Shown here: one piece after another, positions 29,271 to 37,890 of the stretch | Numbering within the stretch: position 1 is the first letter of the stretch | Layout of the letters: every line of letters starts with the position of its first letter | Origin: Gemmobacter caeruleus | Lineage (GTDB): Bacteria; Pseudomonadota; Alphaproteobacteria; Rhodobacterales; Rhodobacteraceae | Reading direction: 5' to 3' | DNA: 55,904 nucleotides | Assembly (NCBI RefSeq): GCF_008271655.1 | Contig: NZ_VKKX01000002.1 | Coordinates: 1 to 55,904 of the forward strand | Translations under genes and position numbers: made by a program | The notes under the pieces: model-generated | Told to the model about the DNA's origin: nothing | Databases searched by the model: none | Seen by the model: the letters and a program-made list of their open reading frames with translations, nothing else

Positions 29271-29308
29271 GGGCGGGGCCGCGGAGAGAAGAGAGGGCAG
29301 CCCCGCCC
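29271..29308 (-). promoter_or_regulatory. Stable intergenic hairpin between smoE and smoF
   Basis: A perfect 9-bp GC stem (GGGCGGGGC/GCCCCGCCC) encloses a 20-base loop between the binding-protein and first permease genes. Such hairpins often protect the upstream mRNA and lower downstream expression so the binding protein is made in excess; that role here is inferred. Confidence 0.5.
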
Positions 29309-29334
29309 GGGAGGAACAAAACCTGGGGGTTCCG

Positions 29335-30648
29335 TTACTTGATGTAACCCGCGCGGGTCATTTCCTGCGTCACCGCCGCCTGGGCCTGGGCCAGCGCGTC
29401 ATCCGCCGAGGACGACCCGGCCAGCGCCGCCGAGAACAGTTGCCCGACCATGGTGCCAAGGCCCTGGAATTCCGGGATGGCCACGAATTGCACGCCGACA
29501 TAGGGCACTTCGTCCACGGTCGGATGGGTCGGATCGGCCGCGTTGATGCTGTCCAGCGTCATCTTGGCGAAGGGCACCTTCTGGTATTCCGGGTTCGCAT
29601 AGAGCGAGCTGCGGGTGCCCGGGGGCACGTTGGCCCAGCCCTCTTTCTCGGCCACGAGGGCGAGATATTCCTTGGAGGTCGCCCAGGCGACAAAGGTCTT
29701 GGCCGCGTCGATCTTTTGCGAACCGGCGGGAATGCCGAGGTTCCAGGCCCAGAGCCAGTTGCCGCGCTTGCCCAGCCCGTTATCGGGCGCCAGCGCGAAG
29801 CCGACCTTGTCGGCCACGGTCGATTCCTTGGCATTGGTCACGAAAGAGGCGGCGACGGTGGCGTCGATCCACATGCCGCATTTGCCCTGCTGGAACAGCG
29901 CGAGGTTTTCGTTGAACCCGTTGGACGAGGCGCCGGGCGGACCATAATTGTTCATCAGATCCAGATAGAAGTTCAGCGTGTCCTTCCAGGGTTGCTGGTC
30001 GAACTGGGGTTTCCAGTCGGCATCGAACCACTTGGCGCCAAAGCTGTTGGACATGGCGGTCAGGAAGGCCATGTTCTCGCCCCAGCCGGCCTTGCCGCGC
30101 AGGCAGATGCCATAGATTTCGGCATCCTTGTCGGTCATCGCGGCGGCGGCATCCTTGATGAAGGCCCAGGTCGGCGCTTCGGGCATGGTCAGACCGGCCT
30201 TTTCCATGAGGTCGGTGCGATACATCACCATGGAGCTTTCGCCATAGAAGGGCGCGGCCACCAGATTGCCGTCCACGGTCAGACCGCCGCGGATGGCGGG
30301 CAGCAGGTCGTCCACGTCATAGTCGGCGGGCAGGTCATTGAGGCTGACCAGCCAGCCCTGCTTGCCCCAGATCGGCGCTTCATAGGTGCCGATCGTCATC
30401 ACGTCGAACTGGCCACCCTTGGTGGCGATGTCGGTGGTGACCTTCTGGCGCAGGACGTTTTCTTCCAGCGTCACCCAGTCCACCTTGATGTCGGGATGCT
30501 TGGCGTAAAAGTCGTCCATCAGACCCTGCATGCGGATCATGTCGCCGTTGTTCACGGTGGCAACGGTGATGGTCGTCTCGGCCAGAGCGGCGCCCGCAAG
30601 GGTGAGCGCAACGGTCGCGCCAAGCATGGCGCGGTAAGTCATGTTCAT
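29335..30648 (-). CDS. smoE: Periplasmic polyol-binding protein of ABC transporter
   Basis: A 437-residue extracellular solute-binding protein (family 1) with a Sec signal peptide (residues 1-23, cleavage after AGAALA). It captures sorbitol/mannitol-type polyols in the periplasm for the SmoFGK-like transporter. Sequence landmarks include YGESSMVMYRTDLMEKAG and WLWAWNLGIPAGSQK. The start at 30648 is preceded by GGAGG (AGGGAGGATC). It is the first structural gene after the SorC regulator, with a candidate operator in the 103-base gap. Confidence 0.92.
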   Translation of the reverse strand: MNMTYRAMLGATVALTLAGAALAETTITVATVNNGDMIRMQGLMDDFYAKHPDIKVDWVTLEENVLRQKVTTDIATKGGQFDVMTIGTYEAPIWGKQGWLVSLNDLPADYDVDDLLPAIRGGLTVDGNLVAAPFYGESSMVMYRTDLMEKAGLTMPEAPTWAFIKDAAAAMTDKDAEIYGICLRGKAGWGENMAFLTAMSNSFGAKWFDADWKPQFDQQPWKDTLNFYLDLMNNYGPPGASSNGFNENLALFQQGKCGMWIDATVAASFVTNAKESTVADKVGFALAPDNGLGKRGNWLWAWNLGIPAGSQKIDAAKTFVAWATSKEYLALVAEKEGWANVPPGTRSSLYANPEYQKVPFAKMTLDSINAADPTHPTVDEVPYVGVQFVAIPEFQGLGTMVGQLFSAALAGSSSADDALAQAQAAVTQEMTRAGYIK

Positions 30649-30668
30649 CAGTGATCCTCCCTGAATGC

Positions 30669-30723
30669 GTGAGCAAATCATCGCATTGCGGGTAAATGCT
30701 CACATGAGAGGGTGAGTCGTCAA
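30669..30723 (-). promoter_or_regulatory. Promoter and inverted-repeat operator upstream of smoE
   Basis: On the minus strand TTGACG (30718-30723) can serve as a -35 element. A 7-bp inverted repeat GTGAGCA/TGCTCAC (arms 30697-30703 and 30669-30675, 21 bases apart) covers the expected -10 and downstream region. The adjacent SorC-family gene is the obvious candidate ligand. Confidence 0.45.
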
Positions 30724-30751
30724 TCCCCTTCTTCCGCCGCAACTGCGAGGG

Positions 30752-31717
30752 TCAGGCGGGCGCCAAAAGCGCCTCGGCCGTGGCGCTGTCTGTGATCAAG
30801 CCATTGAGAATGCGCGATTTCAGTGCGCCGCGAATCGCCGGAACCTTGGTTGCGCCCGCAGCGATCCCGATCGCCGGCCGCTCCAGCCCGGGTTCGACCC
30901 GCACCCCGCCGGTGCGGGTATTGATGCCGAAATCAAGATAGCGCCCCTCCGAATCGAAGACCCAGCCGGCCACTTCGCCCGCCGCGCCCGCGGCCCGCAT
31001 CTGCGCCAGTTCATCGGAGGAGACAAAGCCGTCGGTATGCAGCGGCGCGTCATTCGACATCTGGCCCACCCCCACGAACAGCACATCTGCCGTTCGTGCC
31101 AGTTCCAGCACGCGCTGCACCGGGGGCAGGGCGTGGAAGGCCGCGCGCAGCGATTCATCGGGCGACACCACGGGCACCAGCATCGGGTAATGCGGCGCGC
31201 GCACCTTGTCGGAGATGCGCATGACCACGTCAAAGAACGAGGCCGACCCATCCGGCGCGATATTGCCGATTAGCGAGACCAGCCGGTGCTGCGGCGCCTC
31301 CAGCGGCTCCATCGCATCGACCAGCCCGCGCAGCGCCCGCCCGGTGCCAAAGCCGATCACCAGCGGGTCGGGCATGCGCAGGAAACGCTCCAGTTCCGCC
31401 GCGGCGGCCGAGGCGATGCCCGGCACCGGATCGGCCCCCGGCCCCAGCCCCGGCAGCACCCGGCAGCGCGTCAGCCCGTAACGGTCGCGCAAGGCGCGTT
31501 CCAGATCCATGCAGGCGCCGATCCGGTGATTGAGCCGCACCTGGATCAGCCCGTCGGCCATGGCGCGGCTGACCAGCCGCTGCGCCCGCTGGCGGCTGAC
31601 GCCCATCTCGGCCGCGATCTGGTCCTGGGTCATGCCCGCCACATAGTAAAGCCAGCCCGCGCGGGCGGCCTCGTCCTGAACGGTGGGTTCCGGGTCGGTC
31701 TTGGGCGGGCGGCTCAT
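30752..31717 (-). CDS. SorC/DeoR-type sugar-binding transcriptional regulator
   Basis: A 321-residue regulator. The N-terminal helix-turn-helix (AGMTQDQIAAEMGVSRQRAQ, about residues 28-48) is followed by the SorC sugar-binding domain with LVIGFGTGRALRGLV and FVGVGQM, which bind phosphorylated sugars in characterised relatives. It probably controls the polyol operon directly downstream. Its ATG overlaps the stop of the HAD phosphatase (ATGA), so regulator and phosphatase are co-transcribed. Confidence 0.9.
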   Translation of the reverse strand: MSRPPKTDPEPTVQDEAARAGWLYYVAGMTQDQIAAEMGVSRQRAQRLVSRAMADGLIQVRLNHRIGACMDLERALRDRYGLTRCRVLPGLGPGADPVPGIASAAAAELERFLRMPDPLVIGFGTGRALRGLVDAMEPLEAPQHRLVSLIGNIAPDGSASFFDVVMRISDKVRAPHYPMLVPVVSPDESLRAAFHALPPVQRVLELARTADVLFVGVGQMSNDAPLHTDGFVSSDELAQMRAAGAAGEVAGWVFDSEGRYLDFGINTRTGGVRVEPGLERPAIGIAAGATKVPAIRGALKSRILNGLITDSATAEALLAPA

Positions 31718-32400
31718 GCGGGGCCTCGCAGGTCGGGATGCAGGTCAAGAAAACGGCTGAAGTCGTCAAAGACAAGATGCGGTGTGGCATCCTCGGGCTG
31801 GGTCAGGGCGCGACCGGCCATATGGCTGCCGCCGGTAAAGCGCCAGACCGTCATGCCGGCGGCCAGCCCGGCGCGAATGCCGGTCAGGCTGTCCTCGATC
31901 ACCAGACAACGCGCGGGATCGGTGCCGCAACGGGCGGCGGCATGCAGGAACAGGTCGGGCGCCGGCTTGCCCCGCGTCACCATGGAGGCGGTGAACAGCC
32001 GTGGCCCCACCAGATCGCCCAGCCCGGTCAGCCGCAGCGACTGTTCCGCCCGGCGCGGGCTGGAGGATGTTGCCACGCAGCGCGGCAGCGCCAGCCCGTC
32101 CAGCGCCGCCCGCACGCCAGGCATCACCGTCAGATCGGCCTCGAAGGCCGCCATCAGCCGGTCGCGATAATGCGTCTCGAATTCGGGGGGTAGGTCCAGC
32201 CCGAACTGGTCGCGGATGGTCTGCATCACCGTAGGATAGCTGCGCCCCAGAAAATTGCGCGAGACATAGTCCAGATCGACCTGCACCCCTCGCAGGGCCA
32301 GTTCGTGAATCAGCATCGACAGCGAAATGATCTCGCTGTCGATCAGAACCCCGTCGCAATCGAAGATCACAAGGTCGAACTGGCGGTTTGCGGCATCCAT
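31714..32400 (-). CDS. HAD-superfamily phosphatase (subfamily IA)
   Basis: A 228-residue beta-phosphoglucomutase/phosphatase-like HAD enzyme. Motif I FDCDGVLIDSE (13-23) supplies the nucleophile Asp, motif II is ATSSS and motif IV VIEDSLTGIRAG. The likely activity is sugar- or polyol-phosphate dephosphorylation, inferred from the polyol operon it heads. It starts 41 bases beyond dnaB and overlaps the SorC regulator. Confidence 0.88.
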   Translation of the reverse strand: MDAANRQFDLVIFDCDGVLIDSEIISLSMLIHELALRGVQVDLDYVSRNFLGRSYPTVMQTIRDQFGLDLPPEFETHYRDRLMAAFEADLTVMPGVRAALDGLALPRCVATSSSPRRAEQSLRLTGLGDLVGPRLFTASMVTRGKPAPDLFLHAAARCGTDPARCLVIEDSLTGIRAGLAAGMTVWRFTGGSHMAGRALTQPEDATPHLVFDDFSRFLDLHPDLRGPA

Positions 32401-32424
32401 GCCCCGGGTTTAGCGGCAAGGGGC

Positions 32425-32440
32425 GGCGTTGTGCAACGCC
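32425..32440 (-). terminator. Hairpin immediately after dnaB
   Basis: GGCGTTG and CAACGCC pair around TG directly after the dnaB stop codon. There is no clear T run, so it is a candidate terminator or processing hairpin only. Confidence 0.35.
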
Positions 32441-32441
32441 T

Positions 32442-33947
32442 TCAATACCCCTCGTCCTGCGCCTGCCAGGGCTGGACCAGGTTGCCAAAGCGGGTAAAGC
32501 GTCCCTCGAAGGACAGTTCCACCGTGCCGATCGGCCCGTGACGCTGCTTGCCCAGAATGACCTCGGCCTTGCCATGCACGCGCTCGGCCTTGTCCAGCCA
32601 TTCGGGGAAGCGCGGGTCATCTTCCGGCGGCTTGAGGCGTTCGTGATAATATTCGTCGCGATAGACGAACATCACCACATCGGCGTCCTGTTCGATCGAG
32701 CCGGATTCGCGCAGGTCCGACAATTGCGGGCGCTTGTCGTCGCGGCTTTCCACCGTCCGGCTCAGCTGTGACAGGGCGATGACGGGGATATTCAGCTCCT
32801 TGGCAATGGCCTTAAGGCCCTGGGTGATCTCCGACACCTCCTGCACGCGGTTGCTTTCACCCCGGCCGGTGCCCTTCAGCAGCTGAAGATAGTCCACCAT
32901 CAGCACATCCAGCCCATGCGTCCGCTTGAGCCGCCGCGCGCGCGCCGCGACCTGGCTGATCGGCAGGGCCGGCGTGTCGTCGATATAGAGCGGGCAGGAT
33001 TCCAGCGATTTCGCGGCATCGACAAAGCGGCGGAATTCGGTTTCGGTCATGTCGCCGCGACGGATCTGTTCCGACGGCACCTCGGCCGCCTCGGACAGGA
33101 TCCGCGCGGCCAGCTGTTCGGCGCTCATCTCCAGGCTGAAGAATCCGACCGCGCCGCCCTCTACCGCGCCTTCATGGCCTTCGTGGGTCATGCCGCGCTT
33201 GTAGGCCTTGGCGATATTGAAGGCGATGTTGGTCGCGAGCGAGGTCTTCCCCATCGAGGGGCGCCCCGCCAGGATGATGAGGTCAGAGGGGTGCAGCCCC
33301 CCCATCTTCTTGTCGAGGTCGATCAGCCCGGTCGAAATGCCCGCCAGCCCGCCGCCGCGCTGATAGGCGGCATTGGCGCTGTTCACCGCATCGGTCACGG
33401 CCTTGAGGAAGGACTGAAAGCCGCGCTCGGCCACGCCCTGTTCGCCCAGCTTGTACAGCCGCTGCTCGGCCTCGGTGATCTGTTCGCGCGGCTCGGAGGT
33501 GACCTCGACCTTGGTCGCCTTGGCGGCGATGTCGCGGCCCAGCTGGATCAGTTCGCGCCGCACCGCCAAATCATAGATCATCTGCGCGAAATCGCGCGCG
33601 GCAAAGGCGCTGATCGCGGCCCCGGCCAGCCGCACCAGATAGGCCGGCCCGCCCAGTTCCTTCAGCCCGGCATCGTCCTCGAGAAAGGCCTTGAGCGTGA
33701 CGGGCGAGGCAAGCGCGTTCTTCTGGATGCGGGCGGCGGCGATCTCGAAGATGCGCTGATGGACGGGATCGAAGAAATGTTCCGCCTTCACCAGCGCGGC
33801 GATGCGGTCATAGGTGTCGTTATTGGTCAGGATCGCGCCCAGCAATTGCTGCTCGGCCTCGATATTATGCGGCAGGGCCTCCAGCTGGCTCGCCGGCTGC
33901 TCCCCGGCGGCGGGCGCCTCGCTGCGGATTTTTGCGACTTCGTTCAT
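32442..33947 (-). CDS. dnaB: Replicative DNA helicase DnaB
   Basis: The hexameric 5'-3' helicase that unwinds DNA at the replication fork. The 501-residue protein has the N-terminal DnaB domain (PHNIEAEQQLLGAILTNN near residue 27) and the RecA-like C-terminal ATPase with Walker A AGRPSMGKTSLA, the VDYLQLL Walker B segment and SQLSRTVESR. Length and motifs are normal and no intein is present. The 272-base region upstream carries a perfect DnaA box. Confidence 0.97.
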   Translation of the reverse strand: MNEVAKIRSEAPAAGEQPASQLEALPHNIEAEQQLLGAILTNNDTYDRIAALVKAEHFFDPVHQRIFEIAAARIQKNALASPVTLKAFLEDDAGLKELGGPAYLVRLAGAAISAFAARDFAQMIYDLAVRRELIQLGRDIAAKATKVEVTSEPREQITEAEQRLYKLGEQGVAERGFQSFLKAVTDAVNSANAAYQRGGGLAGISTGLIDLDKKMGGLHPSDLIILAGRPSMGKTSLATNIAFNIAKAYKRGMTHEGHEGAVEGGAVGFFSLEMSAEQLAARILSEAAEVPSEQIRRGDMTETEFRRFVDAAKSLESCPLYIDDTPALPISQVAARARRLKRTHGLDVLMVDYLQLLKGTGRGESNRVQEVSEITQGLKAIAKELNIPVIALSQLSRTVESRDDKRPQLSDLRESGSIEQDADVVMFVYRDEYYHERLKPPEDDPRFPEWLDKAERVHGKAEVILGKQRHGPIGTVELSFEGRFTRFGNLVQPWQAQDEGY

Positions 33948-34059
33948 CCCTGCCTCGTTCCCCCGGATTGATATTGGCCCCCGGATTGGTGTTGGCTCTA
34001 GCCTGCCTCAGGCCCGGGTGGCAATCTGGGCAAGTCGGTGCATAAGCGCGGCCGGGGCC

Positions 34060-34068
34060 TGTGGATAA
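34060..34068. promoter_or_regulatory. Perfect DnaA box upstream of dnaB
   Basis: TGTGGATAA (reverse complement TTATCCACA) is an exact consensus DnaA box about 115 bases upstream of the dnaB start. A weaker TTATCCCCG lies at 34170-34178. The rest of the region between dnaB and pyrE (33948-34219) holds no gene. Confidence 0.5.
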
Positions 34069-34219
34069 GCCTGCGGCCGGGCAAAGATCGCGGAACCGGC
34101 GGCCGCCCGCACAAGATATCGCGGTGCATCCGGTCGCAGACTACCACGTCTGACGATTCGGCGCAGGGCTTATCCCCGCGCCGTCCACAGACATTTCGTG
34201 GCGGCAAGTGGCGCCCGGG

Positions 34220-34900
34220 TCACCCCTTGGCGCGGGCGGCCTGCCAGGCGCGCGGATCGTTCAGGAAGGCTTCGACCCCCTCCAGCGTCTCGGCGTCGAA
34301 ACTGCCTTGCGCCCGGGCCTCGGCCAACATGTCCCACCAGGTGCAGAGATGGATCAGCTTCACCCCGTGATCGGCCAGCCGCGCCTCGGTTTCCGGGAAG
34401 ATGCCGTAATAGAAGATCACCGCCGTATGCCCGCAGGTCGCGCCTGTGTCGCGGATCGCATCCACGAACGAGAGTTTGGACCCGCCATCGGTGGTCAGAT
34501 CCTCGACCAGCAGCACGCGCTGGCCTTCGGTCATCGCGCCCTCGATCCGGGCATTGCGGCCATATCCCTTGGGCTTCTTGCGCACATAGGTCATCGGCAG
34601 GGCCAGACGCTCTGCCACCAGCGCGGCAAAGGGAATGCCCGCCGTCTCGCCGCCGGCGATATTGTCAAAGGCCTCGAACCCGGCCTCGCGCATCACCGTG
34701 ACGGCAAGGAAATCCATCAGGGTCGCGCGGATGCGCGGATAGGAGATCAGCTTGCGGCAGTCGATATAGGTGGGCGAGGGCAGGCCGGAGGCCAGCGTGA
34801 AAGGCTCGCGCGCGTTGAAATGCACCGCGCCGATTTCCAGAAAGGCGCGGGCGGTGAGGCGGGCGATTTCTTCCTTGGACGGGAAAGAGGTCGGGATCAT
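34220..34900 (-). CDS. pyrE: Orotate phosphoribosyltransferase
   Basis: Joins orotate to PRPP to form orotidine 5'-phosphate in pyrimidine synthesis. The PRPP-binding motif [14 protein letters not shown] and the substrate segments [11 protein letters not shown] and [13 protein letters not shown] identify it. The start at 34900 is preferred over the ATG three codons earlier because AAAGG then sits nine bases upstream instead of abutting the codon. It follows pyrC on the same strand across tandem palindromes. Confidence 0.95.
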   Translation of the reverse strand: MIPTSFPSKEEIARLTARAFLEIGAVHFNAREPFTLASGLPSPTYIDCRKLISYPRIRATLMDFLAVTVMREAGFEAFDNIAGGETAGIPFAALVAERLALPMTYVRKKPKGYGRNARIEGAMTEGQRVLLVEDLTTDGGSKLSFVDAIRDTGATCGHTAVIFYYGIFPETEARLADHGVKLIHLCTWWDMLAEARAQGSFDAETLEGVEAFLNDPRAWQAARAKG

Positions 34901-34925
34901 GCGGGGCATCCTTTCAACGCGCGGT

Positions 34926-34946
34926 CGAGTTTTCGTCGAAAACTCG
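34926..34946 (-). repeat. Perfect palindrome of the TTCGACGAA family (pyrC-pyrE pair, first)
   Basis: Ten-base arms (CGAGTTTTCG and CGAAAACTCG) flank one central base, which is A on the transcribed-sense (minus) strand. It has the same core and tandem spacing as the pair at 9233-9281. Confidence 0.75.
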
Positions 34947-34954
34947 GAAATTTA

Positions 34955-34975
34955 CGGATTTTCGTCGAAAATCCG
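34955..34975 (-). repeat. Perfect palindrome of the TTCGACGAA family (pyrC-pyrE pair, second)
   Basis: Ten-base arms (CGGATTTTCG and CGAAAATCCG) flank one central base, 29 bases centre to centre from its partner and two bases beyond the pyrC stop codon. Confidence 0.75.
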
Positions 34976-34977
34976 CG

Positions 34978-36021
34978 TCAGGCTTCAACGGTCCAGTGCA
35001 GCGGAAAACCGGGGTCGAATACGGTCACCGGGCCGGCCTCTGTAAAGATCTTGGCCGGATAGGCATGCGGCGCCTCGTGTTTCACCAGACGGATCGTGCC
35101 TTCATTCACCGGCAGGCGATAGAAGGCCGGGCCGTTCAGGCTGGCAAAGGACTCCAGCCGGTCGAGCGCGCCTTCTTCCTCGAAGACATGGGCGAGGCAG
35201 GACATCGTATTGGTCGCGGTGAAGCAACCCGCGCAGCCGCAGGCATGTTCCTTCAGCGCATCGACATGCGGCGCGCTGTCGGTGCCCAGGAAGAAGCAGC
35301 CCGCGCCGCTGGTGGCGGCCGCCCGCAGTGCCAGGCGGTGCTTTTCGCGCTTGGCCACCGGCAGGCAATAGTAATGCGGCTTGATCCCGCCCACGAGGAT
35401 GTGGTTGCGGTTGATGATCAGGTGATGGGTGGTGATCGTTGCCCCCAGATCGGGGCCGCCGGCGCGGGCATAGGCCACGCCTTCCTCGGTGGTGATATGT
35501 TCCATCACCACCCGCAGGCCCGGGGTCGCGCGGCGCAGCGGGTCCAGCACGGTGTCGATGAACACCGCCTCGCGGTCAAAGATATCGACCTCGGATGTCG
35601 TCACCTCGCCATGCACGCACAGGGGCAGGCCGATCTCGGCCATCACCTCCAGCACGCCGCGCACCCTGTCGAAATCGCGCACGCCGCCATGGCTGTTGGT
35701 GGTGGCCCCGGCGGGGTAGAGCTTGACCGCCTTCACCAGCCCGCTTTCGGCCGCCGCGCGCACATCCGCCGCCTCGGTCGCCTCGGTCAGATAGAGCGTC
35801 ATCAGCGGTTCGAACCGCGCGCCTTCGGGCAGGGCGGCAAGGATCCGGTCGCGATAGGCCGCGGCCTGCGCCCCGGTCACCACCGGCGGCACGAGGTTCG
35901 GCATGATGATCGCGCGACCGAAATGGCGGGCGGTTTCGGGCAGCACACCTTGCAGCATCGCGCCATCGCGCAGATGCAGGTGCCAGTCGTCGGGGCGGCG
36001 GAGGGTGAGGCTCTGGGTCAT
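34978..36021 (-). CDS. pyrC: Dihydroorotase (class II, PyrC type)
   Basis: Cyclises carbamoyl-aspartate to dihydroorotate in pyrimidine synthesis. The 347-residue length is that of the E. coli-like dimeric class. Zinc ligands H14 and H16 are in [10 protein letters not shown], the carboxylated lysine in [14 protein letters not shown], and further metal/active-site residues in [11 protein letters not shown] and LGTDSAPH. pyrE follows 77 bases downstream. Confidence 0.95.
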   Translation of the reverse strand: MTQSLTLRRPDDWHLHLRDGAMLQGVLPETARHFGRAIIMPNLVPPVVTGAQAAAYRDRILAALPEGARFEPLMTLYLTEATEAADVRAAAESGLVKAVKLYPAGATTNSHGGVRDFDRVRGVLEVMAEIGLPLCVHGEVTTSEVDIFDREAVFIDTVLDPLRRATPGLRVVMEHITTEEGVAYARAGGPDLGATITTHHLIINRNHILVGGIKPHYYCLPVAKREKHRLALRAAATSGAGCFFLGTDSAPHVDALKEHACGCAGCFTATNTMSCLAHVFEEEGALDRLESFASLNGPAFYRLPVNEGTIRLVKHEAPHAYPAKIFTEAGPVTVFDPGFPLHWTVEA

Positions 36022-36111
36022 GGGCGCGGGCTATCGCAATCGCCGGCGATTTTCCAGTGGATTCGCGGCGCCCCGCACCCTAGCCTTCGCCCGAGCAGGA
36101 GGGAGACGGAC

Positions 36112-36465
36112 ATGCTTTATCATGGCGGTTGCCAATGCGGCGCGGTGCGCTATCGGGTCGAGACGAGCCTGGATCAGCCGGTGACCTGCAATTGTTCGCG
36201 CTGTCAGAGGCTGGGCTCGGTGCTGGTCTTCGCACCAGCCGCCGACTTTGTGCTGGAAAGCGGGCATGACGCGCTGACCGAATACCGTTTCAACCGTGAG
36301 GTCATCCATCATCTGTTCTGCAAGACCTGCGGCATCCAGAGCTTTTCGACCGGCACCGGCCCGGACGGGGCGGAAATGGTGGCGGTCAATGTGAACTGCC
36401 TTGACGGTGTGGACCCGCGCGAGGTCGCCGCGCGCGCCTTTGCCTATGACGGGCGCGCGCTGTGA
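36112..36465 (+). CDS. GFA (glutathione-dependent formaldehyde-activating type) family protein
   Basis: A 117-residue Mss4-like zinc protein of the GFA/CENP-V family. The cysteine pattern is complete: GGCQCG (7-9), CNCSRC (26-31) and FCKTCG (about 69-73). Despite the family name most members have unproven substrates, so this is a small zinc-binding protein, possibly acting on S-hydroxymethylglutathione. The start at 36112 has a strong AGGAGGG upstream. Its stop overlaps the GTG start of the next gene. Confidence 0.88.
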   Translation: MLYHGGCQCGAVRYRVETSLDQPVTCNCSRCQRLGSVLVFAPAADFVLESGHDALTEYRFNREVIHHLFCKTCGIQSFSTGTGPDGAEMVAVNVNCLDGVDPREVAARAFAYDGRAL

Positions 36466-36857
36466 GGGCGCTGGCACTGGCCGTGCTGACTTTGGCGCCC
36501 ACGCTTGCCGCCGCGCAGGAGATCGACTGCGCGCAGGCCATGGCGCAGGTGGAACTGACCTTTTGTGCCGAACAGGACTGGCAGCGCGCCGATGCCGATC
36601 TGAACGATGCCTACAAGGCCGCGCTGGCGCTGATGCGCCAGATCGACGCCGGTCTGGCCGCCGATCAACAGGGGGCCGAGGCGCATTTGCGGGCAGGCCA
36701 GCGCGCCTGGGTCAGCTTTCGCGACGAAGCCTGCGCCGCCGAAGGCTATGTGATGCATGGCGGATCGGCAGAGCCGATGGTGATCTATGGCTGTCGAGCC
36801 GGCCTGACCCGGCAACGCGCCGAGGGGCTGTGGCAACTGGCGGGCAGCGGCGGCTGA
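36462..36857 (+). CDS. Lysozyme inhibitor LprI-like (DUF1311) periplasmic protein
   Basis: A 131-residue protein with a Sec signal peptide (residues 1-19, cleavage near AAAQ) and the DUF1311 pattern: DCAQAMAQVELTFCAEQDW, a helical middle (ADLNDAYKAALALM) and a C-terminal CRAGLTRQRAE. LprI of mycobacteria inhibits lysozyme; for most relatives the function is unproven. Four cysteines in the mature part suggest two disulfides. Start GTG overlaps the GFA gene stop (GTGA). It ends three bases from the convergent hydrolase-like gene. Confidence 0.8.
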   Translation: MRALALAVLTLAPTLAAAQEIDCAQAMAQVELTFCAEQDWQRADADLNDAYKAALALMRQIDAGLAADQQGAEAHLRAGQRAWVSFRDEACAAEGYVMHGGSAEPMVIYGCRAGLTRQRAEGLWQLAGSGG

Positions 36858-36860
36858 GCT

Positions 36861-37799
36861 TCAGCCCAGCTGCGCCTCCAGCTCGGCCTGGCGCTTGCGA
36901 AAGCGTGGCGCCTGCAACCGGGCATTGACCGACCGGCACACGCCAAGCGCGCGGCGCGGCTGGCCCGCGCCCTCGACATGCGCGAGAATGGCCTTGAGCC
37001 AGGGGCCAAAGACCCGCCGACGCCGCCAGAGCGCATGGAACAGGCCCGGCGTCAGATTGCCCTCGCCGGCGGCGGTCAGCAACAGCGGCAGGATGCCCAT
37101 GGCCGCCAGCGGCACCTCGGGCTGCGGCCCGAGGAAGGGCGTGCGCAACTGCCGCACGAAGGGTTTGGTATAGAGGGCCGCATGCATCGCATCGGCCATC
37201 TCGCGCGGGTCATGCAGAACGAAGACCTCGCCGGTGCCCTCGATCATGTCGGGGCCATAGCCGAAACGGTCGGTGAAGTTCAGCCGCCGCGCGGCCAGCG
37301 TCCGGCGATCCCAACCGGCGACGGCGGGGTCTTGCGTGGCGCGTGGCGCGAGGGCCAGCACGGTGGCCCCCGGCGCGCAGACCGAAAAGGCACAGGCCGC
37401 ATAGGCCCCCATCCCGGCGCCGTAAAAGACCACGCGGTCGAAATCCTCAAAGAAGGCGTCATCGACCAGCCGGTCGAAATAGCGATAGACCGCCGGGTCG
37501 CGATACCAGGTGTCGCCTTCGGCCATGATGCACAGCTGCGACCACCCCTTTGCCGCCGCCACCGACAGGGCAAAGGGCATCTGGTCGGGCCGCGCGCGCA
37601 CCTGATCGACGGTTTCGAAGGACACGAGCAGGGTTGACCCCTCATCGGCGAAAAAGGCGTGATGGCGGGCGCCCAGCGGCTCGAAATAGCCTTCTTCCTC
37701 GCAGATCTCCTCCAGCCGCGCGAGCCAGCTTGCCCGGTCGGTCGCCATGGAGGCGTCATAGCGCGTCGCGGCGCGCGAGGGATGGGCAGTCTCTGACAT
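36861..37799 (-). CDS. Alpha/beta-hydrolase-like protein lacking catalytic residues
   Basis: A 312-residue protein whose middle and C-terminal parts align with the last ~260 residues of the fusion protein at 42587-44845 (shared TWYRDP, RVVFYGA-x-MG-x-YAACAF, LRxPxxG and MGxL). The fold is alpha/beta-hydrolase-like, but the nucleophile position in FYGAGMG is Gly129 instead of Ser and the expected histidine is Pro225 (FLGPQPE). It looks like a pseudoenzyme that may bind or regulate. It lies downstream of the glycosyltransferase genes on the same strand. The start at 37799 (MSETAHPS) is the most likely; no signal peptide is seen. Confidence 0.65.
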   Translation of the reverse strand: MSETAHPSRAATRYDASMATDRASWLARLEEICEEEGYFEPLGARHHAFFADEGSTLLVSFETVDQVRARPDQMPFALSVAAAKGWSQLCIMAEGDTWYRDPAVYRYFDRLVDDAFFEDFDRVVFYGAGMGAYAACAFSVCAPGATVLALAPRATQDPAVAGWDRRTLAARRLNFTDRFGYGPDMIEGTGEVFVLHDPREMADAMHAALYTKPFVRQLRTPFLGPQPEVPLAAMGILPLLLTAAGEGNLTPGLFHALWRRRRVFGPWLKAILAHVEGAGQPRRALGVCRSVNARLQAPRFRKRQAELEAQLG

Positions 37800-37890
37800 G
37801 GTTTTCCCGGCAGTCTTCAATCGGATAAACAATATCTCGCAATGTCGCGTGTCGAAAGCAGGCAGACAAGGGGGCAGGGCCGGGGCAGGG

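Noticed and set aside
33948-34219. Replication origin upstream of dnaB
   Set aside because: Only one perfect DnaA box and one weak match, no AT-rich unwinding region, and no origin-type neighbours.
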